NCBI GenBank assembly: GCA_016926695.1
Contig: JAFGOB010000128.1
Coordinates: 1-10,306 of the forward strand
Direction: 5' to 3'
From: Dehalococcoidales bacterium
GTDB lineage: Bacteria; Chloroflexota; Dehalococcoidia; Dehalococcoidales; UBA3254
Length of the DNA: 10,306 bases
A program made the position numbers and the translations under genes. The first letter of the stretch is position 1. Each line of letters begins with the position of its first letter. The notes beneath the pieces were generated by a model. The model ran no database searches, was not told where the DNA came from, and saw only the letters and a program-made list of their open reading frames with translations. Below are positions 7,058 through 10,306 of the stretch, in pieces.

Positions 7058-8269
7058 TCAATTTTTTTTGGATTTAGCTCTTAATGCATAAACGATGATA
7101 TTACCGGCAATCTCAAAGGCGCTGCGGATCACCTCTCTTGAGAGGGGTTTGTCTTTATATCCTCCGGTCCAGGCACATCCGTAATCACTGCTGCTGCAAA
7201 TCATGTTCCCGCCTTCAAGCAGGATGGCGGGCTCGCATCCTGCCGGCACCTCGGAAAACATACAATCGGAGGTAAGTATGGGATGATCCCGGGTAACCAT
7301 CTCCAGCTTGCAGTCAAGCCGTCCGGCCCAGCGGTTAAATGCCAGCCCGAACTCCCTGGCCCCCCTGGTTTCATTACCCCCGTCTGAAAAGGAACACCCG
7401 TCACCGAATATCACGCCGTCGGACCGCAGATATTCCTTCATAGCTGATTGCTGGTCCGCCGTTAATTCGAAGGGGCCTTTGCCAGTCAAATAAAGCAGGC
7501 TGTACTTCTTCAGAGACCTGTCTGTTTTGATCCGCTCCTCGACAATGACCGTATCACCCGAACGCCGGCTGAAATCCCTGGCCACGTTTCTCAATCCGCC
7601 GAGGTGCATATCACCGCCAGCCTCTCCCAGTACGACATGACCGATAAAAATATTCTCTTTTACAGCGGGAGATGTCGTCACCGGAGCCGGTGCCGGTGAC
7701 GGAATGCTGACGGTCTGTTTTTCTGCCGGAGTGATTTGCCTGGCATTCTTTCTGGATCTCAGATCGATTTCATTCACGGCCGGACCGGCTGGATTTTTTG
7801 CATTCCTGATATTTGACTGCGAAGGATCGAACTCAATCCTGGCCAGTTCCACAAACGCTTCCGAGGGCAGAAATTCACGCTCCTGAATACGGTAGGCCTC
7901 CAAAATCCGCGTGGGTTGTCCCCCTTCCGGCGGCTGGTACGGCTCGCCCGGTATCTCCCGGAACTGTATTATCAGATAAATGGTACCTTTATCACTGGGT
8001 GTTTGCAGACGGTAGTGCTGGGGCTGTGGAACAATGATGATATTCCCGTCAGGATCAACTGCTATTCCCGGGTTGATATTTACCGAATAGTCCGGGGGAT
8101 TTCCCGCGGTTACTTCCAGGCCGGAGACAATACCGGTGTCATGAAAAGCCAGTACGTGCAGCCTTTGCTGGTCCCGATGATAATTGTGAGCATCCTGCCA
8201 GATATCGGCATCAATTACCAGACCCTGAAAAGGATTAACTCTTTTTAGTTGAAATTTATTAATTTCCAT
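7058..8269 (-). CDS. Baseplate-like N-terminal domain fused to a DUF4159 domain
   Basis: This is a 403-residue cytosolic-looking protein with no signal peptide or membrane helix. Residues 1-175 begin NPFQGLVIDADIWQDAHNYH and continue to GIVSGLEV (46-53) and NINPGIAVDPDG (64-75). This 'Q.Y....RLH...H..GIV.GL.V ... PG.A.D..G' pattern is one I associate with phage-tail and contractile-injection-associated proteins. A Pro/Ala-rich linker (about 180-206) leads into a C-terminal DUF4159-type domain (about 207-396), with LLYLTGKGPFELT (258-270), YLRSDGVIFGDGCS (280-293), DHPI (328-331), SSDYGCAW (360-367) and NIIVYAL (390-396). DUF4159 has a class I glutamine-amidotransferase-like fold of unknown function, and I see no obvious catalytic triad. 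ATG 8269 is preceded by GGGAG at suitable spacing, inside the end of the regulator gene. The 6-nt gap suggests translational coupling. Confidence 0.8.
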   Translation of the reverse strand: MEINKFQLKRVNPFQGLVIDADIWQDAHNYHRDQQRLHVLAFHDTGIVSGLEVTAGNPPDYSVNINPGIAVDPDGNIIIVPQPQHYRLQTPSDKGTIYLIIQFREIPGEPYQPPEGGQPTRILEAYRIQEREFLPSEAFVELARIEFDPSQSNIRNAKNPAGPAVNEIDLRSRKNARQITPAEKQTVSIPSPAPAPVTTSPAVKENIFIGHVVLGEAGGDMHLGGLRNVARDFSRRSGDTVIVEERIKTDRSLKKYSLLYLTGKGPFELTADQQSAMKEYLRSDGVIFGDGCSFSDGGNETRGAREFGLAFNRWAGRLDCKLEMVTRDHPILTSDCMFSEVPAGCEPAILLEGGNMICSSSDYGCAWTGGYKDKPLSREVIRSAFEIAGNIIVYALRAKSKKN

Positions 8270-8275
8270 TATTTA

Positions 8276-9364
8276 TCACTCCCGGGAAGTTTGATGACTT
8301 AAAATACTCTCCCCCATTTGAATAGTCTCTTTTTCAGGCATGGCGTCCAGCTCCGCGTTAATGGTCTGGCGGCAGATTTCATACCAGCGTAAAGCCCGGT
8401 TTCTCTGGTTCAGCATAAGGTGGCAGTACATGAGGTTCCGGTATGCGTCTTCACGGCACTGGTCTTTTTGCAGGATTTTTTGAGAATAGGTAATACAGTC
8501 CTCGTAGTTGAAGGTCTTCAGACTGTATTCCGCCAGCTTGCTCAAAATAATAAGATAGCTGTCCTTAAGCGACTCTCGCTTGAGAAGCGTCCATTCCTCG
8601 TACGGCTCATCTTCCAGGTAGTCTCCCTTGTATAGAATTTCAGCCTTTTCAAATTCCCGCATGGCCTCGGTTATTTTCCGCTCTTTCTCCAGTCGCCTTC
8701 CATTGGCACGCAATTTTTCAAACTCTTCCACGTCTATCGACAGGCTCACTTCCGGGTTCAACCTGTAGCTTCCTTCAGAAAAGAGTATGATCTGTTGAGT
8801 TTGCAGGCCTGTTGAAAGCTCATTCAGGTTCAATCTCAGACTGTGAACGGCCGCCTTGAGGTTGTTATTGGCAGCCTGAACAGCGCCTCCCGGCCACAAT
8901 GCCTCAATCAGCGAATCTTTAAGCGTTGGTTCGTGAGGTCTGATCAGCAGGTACTCGAAAACCGATTTGGCTTTGACGCTGTGCCAGTGTTCTATCTGTC
9001 CTGAAGCGGAACGTGCTTCGAAGCGGCCGAGACATTTTATTTCTATGCCGGCTGGAATAGCCCGGTCCATCGGTTTGGACACTCCGCCCAATACGCTGTT
9101 ACCCATGCGGTAAAGCGAGCCGCTGATATTGTATTTAGCCAGACGTAAAGTATTGAAAGCCGGTGAAAGCAGACTGTTGTCCTGAATATGCCGTTGTATC
9201 AGGGCTTCTCTTTCTTTGATCTGGGAACTGACCTGCTCCAGTTGCTGCCTGGCTTCCCTGAAATCGCTTTGCAGCAAGTGTAAAAGGCTAAGAGTATTCT
9301 CACCCTGGTACACCCCATCCGGATGCCGGGGGCTGCTCGGTTTAAGGCTATCGTTCAGCTCCAT
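8276..9364 (-). CDS. SARP-like transcriptional regulator (OmpR-type winged helix plus BTAD)
   Basis: This is a 362-residue regulator of the SARP/AfsR architecture. An N-terminal stretch (about 25-62) is predicted coiled coil (FREARQQLEQVSSQIKEREA). A winged-helix DNA-binding domain spans about 107-212: IKCLGRFEA, the helix AKSVFEYLLIRP, DSLIEALWPG, the recognition-type helix NNNLKAAVHSLRLNLN, and the wing ILFSEGSYRLN. A bacterial transcriptional activator domain of TPR-like helices follows (about 213-345; DVEEFEKL, YKGDYLEDEPYEEW, AYRNLMYCHL, ALRWYEICRQ). There is no receiver, ATPase or transmembrane segment, so it is a small SARP rather than an AfsR-type fusion. The start is ATG 9364, because AAGGGG (9375-9380) lies 10 nt upstream. 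The ATG at 9373 would sit only 1 nt from it. It is first in the operon, and the 11-bp direct repeats upstream suggest autoregulation. Confidence 0.85.
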   Translation of the reverse strand: MELNDSLKPSSPRHPDGVYQGENTLSLLHLLQSDFREARQQLEQVSSQIKEREALIQRHIQDNSLLSPAFNTLRLAKYNISGSLYRMGNSVLGGVSKPMDRAIPAGIEIKCLGRFEARSASGQIEHWHSVKAKSVFEYLLIRPHEPTLKDSLIEALWPGGAVQAANNNLKAAVHSLRLNLNELSTGLQTQQIILFSEGSYRLNPEVSLSIDVEEFEKLRANGRRLEKERKITEAMREFEKAEILYKGDYLEDEPYEEWTLLKRESLKDSYLIILSKLAEYSLKTFNYEDCITYSQKILQKDQCREDAYRNLMYCHLMLNQRNRALRWYEICRQTINAELDAMPEKETIQMGESILSHQTSRE

Positions 9365-9410
9365 TATAAGCATGCCCCTTGTTTAATACCGTCCGGCCAA
9401 GATAATAAGG

Positions 9411-9422
9411 AGATCGCGATCT
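9411..9422. promoter_or_regulatory. Perfect 12-bp palindrome AGATCGCGATCT
   Basis: This fully self-complementary 12-mer lies about 50 bp upstream of the regulator start, between the predicted promoter and the gene, in the untranslated leader of the operon. It could be a repressor half-site pair or simply part of leader structure. Nearby, TTTCA (9446-9450) and TGAAA (9460-9464) can also pair. Evidence for function is only its symmetry and position. Confidence 0.3.
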
Positions 9423-9488
9423 TTCGAGAGACCCGCCCCGGCGGATTTCACCAGTGAGATGAAACCCCCTTACCGGCGGAAAACACAG

Positions 9489-9500
9489 ATAATATATTAA
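9489..9500 (-). promoter_or_regulatory. Candidate -10 region of the operon promoter
   Basis: Read on the minus strand this is TTAATATATTAT, offering TATATT (9496 to 9491) or TATTAT (9494 to 9489), each 5 of 6 to the TATAAT consensus. No good -35 hexamer lies at the usual distance. That position is occupied by the 11-bp direct repeats, as expected for an activator-dependent SARP-type promoter. The resulting leader would be roughly 110-120 nt. Confidence 0.45.
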
Positions 9501-9509
9501 CACCCGGTG

Positions 9510-9553
9510 GTAAGCCGGCGGTAAGCCGATTGTAAACCGGCAGTAAATCTGTA
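9510..9553 (-). promoter_or_regulatory. Four 11-bp direct repeats, likely SARP operator
   Basis: Plus-strand units start at 9510 (GTAAGCCGGCG), 9521 (GTAAGCCGATT), 9532 (GTAAACCGGCA) and 9543 (GTAAATCTGTA). A degenerate fifth (9499-9509) keeps the CCGG core. On the minus strand they read CGGCTTAC-like, pointing at the SARP-like gene. Members of the SARP/OmpR-type family bind direct repeats spaced 11 bp (one helical turn) just upstream of the -10. Here the last unit ends 13 bp before TATATT. The plus-strand promoter is 68 bp away, so the operon promoter is the better target. Confidence 0.65.
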
Positions 9554-9598
9554 TCGACAGTCTTTTACGCAGCCTGACATACAGGAACAGTACCGGTA

Positions 9599-9627
9599 TT
9601 ACAAAATACGTCCCGAATTGATATAAT
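9599..9627 (+). promoter_or_regulatory. Candidate promoter of the TPR gene
   Basis: TATAAT at 9622-9627 is an exact -10 match. TTACAA at 9599-9604 gives a 17-bp spacer but matches the -35 consensus only partly. The element sits 39 bp before the TPR gene start. The palindrome TACCGGTA (9591-9598) abuts the -35 and could bind a regulator. Confidence 0.5.
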
Positions 9628-9665
9628 ATTTTTCAGGCATGTAACTTGTAAATGCGGGGAGAATT

Positions 9666-10306
9666 ATGAATAATCCGGATCTCACCCTTTCAAAAAGAAG
9701 GAAAGCAGAAGTAACACTGGACGAAGGACTCGAAATACTTGAGCAGGGAGACGAAGAAACAGCCGGGCGGTATTTCTTCAAAAGCATCGAGATAGACCCA
9801 ACCTTCGCCGACGGGTATAACCACCTGGGCAATATCGCCTGGAGAAAGGACGATTGGAAACAGGCCCTCGTCCTTTATCAAAAGGCCTTTGAATCTGCCC
9901 GGCCTGAAGTAGAAAAAATCCCGGAGGGAGACTTTTGGCTGATGCTCGAAACCAGGCCTTATATGAGAGCCCTGGACGGCTTGGGACTGACATACTGGAA
10001 ACTGGGCAATCTTGATGAGTCCCTCCGTATTTTCCGGCAAATGCTACAGCTTAATCCCAACGACAACCAGGGTGTGCGTTACCTGATCGGCCCCCTCTAC
10101 CATCAGAAAGGAGACCTGGAAAAAGCGATAAGCTGGTATCAACGCAACGGAGACAACCCGCACATCCTCTTTAATTTCGGGCTGGCGCTTTTTCAGCAGA
10201 ACAAGCTGCAAAAAGCGGCCGAGGTATTGATTAACGCTATTTTCTCAAATCCCTATATAGCGCCCTTCCTGCTGGAAGAAAAGCTGCCCAAACATGACTG
10301 GTGGCA
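9666..10306 (+). CDS. TPR protein, ST7-like; 3' end outside the window
   Basis: The first 213 codons of a tetratricopeptide-repeat protein run open to the window edge. ATG 9666 is preceded by GGGGAG (9656-9661) with a 4-nt gap. TPR-type helix pairs are seen at about 17-45 (LDEGLEILEQGD...YFFKSIEIDP), 48-77 (ADGYNHLGNIAWRKDDWKQAL), 103-131 (LDGLGLTYWKLGNLDESL) and 137-160 (YLIGPLYHQKGDLEKAI), with another from 165. The segment ETRPYMRA (95-102) followed by LQLNPNDNQGVRY (127-139) is the signature of a bacterial TPR family related to ST7. Such proteins are usually soluble scaffolds, and the partner is unknown. It is transcribed divergently from the operon and shares its control region. No signal peptide is present. 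Confidence 0.85.
   Translation, partial: MNNPDLTLSKRRKAEVTLDEGLEILEQGDEETAGRYFFKSIEIDPTFADGYNHLGNIAWRKDDWKQALVLYQKAFESARPEVEKIPEGDFWLMLETRPYMRALDGLGLTYWKLGNLDESLRIFRQMLQLNPNDNQGVRYLIGPLYHQKGDLEKAISWYQRNGDNPHILFNFGLALFQQNKLQKAAEVLINAIFSNPYIAPFLLEEKLPKHDWW

Noticed and set aside
9690..10040. Minus-strand open frames opposite the TPR gene
   Set aside because: They are antisense shadows. The plus-strand frame has a good start, TPR repeats and the NPNDNQG signature.

Overview
The window reads as part of a bacterial chromosome with an accessory-region character. Shine-Dalgarno sequences are strong (AGGAGG and GGGAG types), the gene block has intermediate to moderately high GC, and the left edge is AT-rich (about one third GC in the lines counted). 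An OmpR-type regulator with a BTAD domain sits beside secreted or membrane-anchored FN3, CARDB and Ig-like proteins. Together these suggest an uncultured Gram-positive-type or Chloroflexota/Firmicutes-like organism. Nothing here, such as an rRNA or housekeeping gene, fixes the taxonomy.

Layout. Positions 1-520: an AT-rich patch with one small HTH-like gene on the minus strand (157-441) and, just upstream of it, three 7-bp boxes repeated every 20 bp (468-514) inside a TG-starting end that resembles an IS21-family terminus. Positions 520-1881: a long stretch without a convincing gene. It holds perfect palindromes and low-complexity, text-like tandem repeats (9-bp TATCGGTCC-type, 7-bp CTCAAAA-type and TTTCGGATTT-type). 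It ends with two strong inverted-repeat structures next to the 3' end of the operon. Positions 1882-9364: a four-gene minus-strand operon, transcribed right to left. In order: a BTAD/SARP-like regulator; a protein joining a baseplate-like N-terminus to a DUF4159 domain; a tail-anchored protein with two copies of an Ig-like module; and a secreted, membrane-anchored Asp-box/FN3/CARDB protein. Positions 9365-9665: a divergent intergenic control region. Positions 9666-10306: the start of a plus-strand TPR (ST7-like) gene that runs off the window.

How it may work. The most informative regulatory signal is a set of 11-bp direct repeats (9510-9553) just upstream of a -10-like element pointing into the operon. 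Direct repeats at 11-bp spacing next to a -10 element are the known binding architecture of SARP/AfsR-type regulators, and the first gene of the operon encodes such a regulator. Autoregulation of the operon is therefore the simplest reading. The proteins look structural or adhesive rather than enzymatic: a baseplate-like N-terminus, beta-sandwich modules, a propeller-like domain, and two C-terminal membrane anchors of opposite predicted topology. I infer, with low to moderate confidence, an envelope-associated accessory module, possibly of an extracellular contractile injection (phage-tail-like) system whose core genes would lie outside the window.
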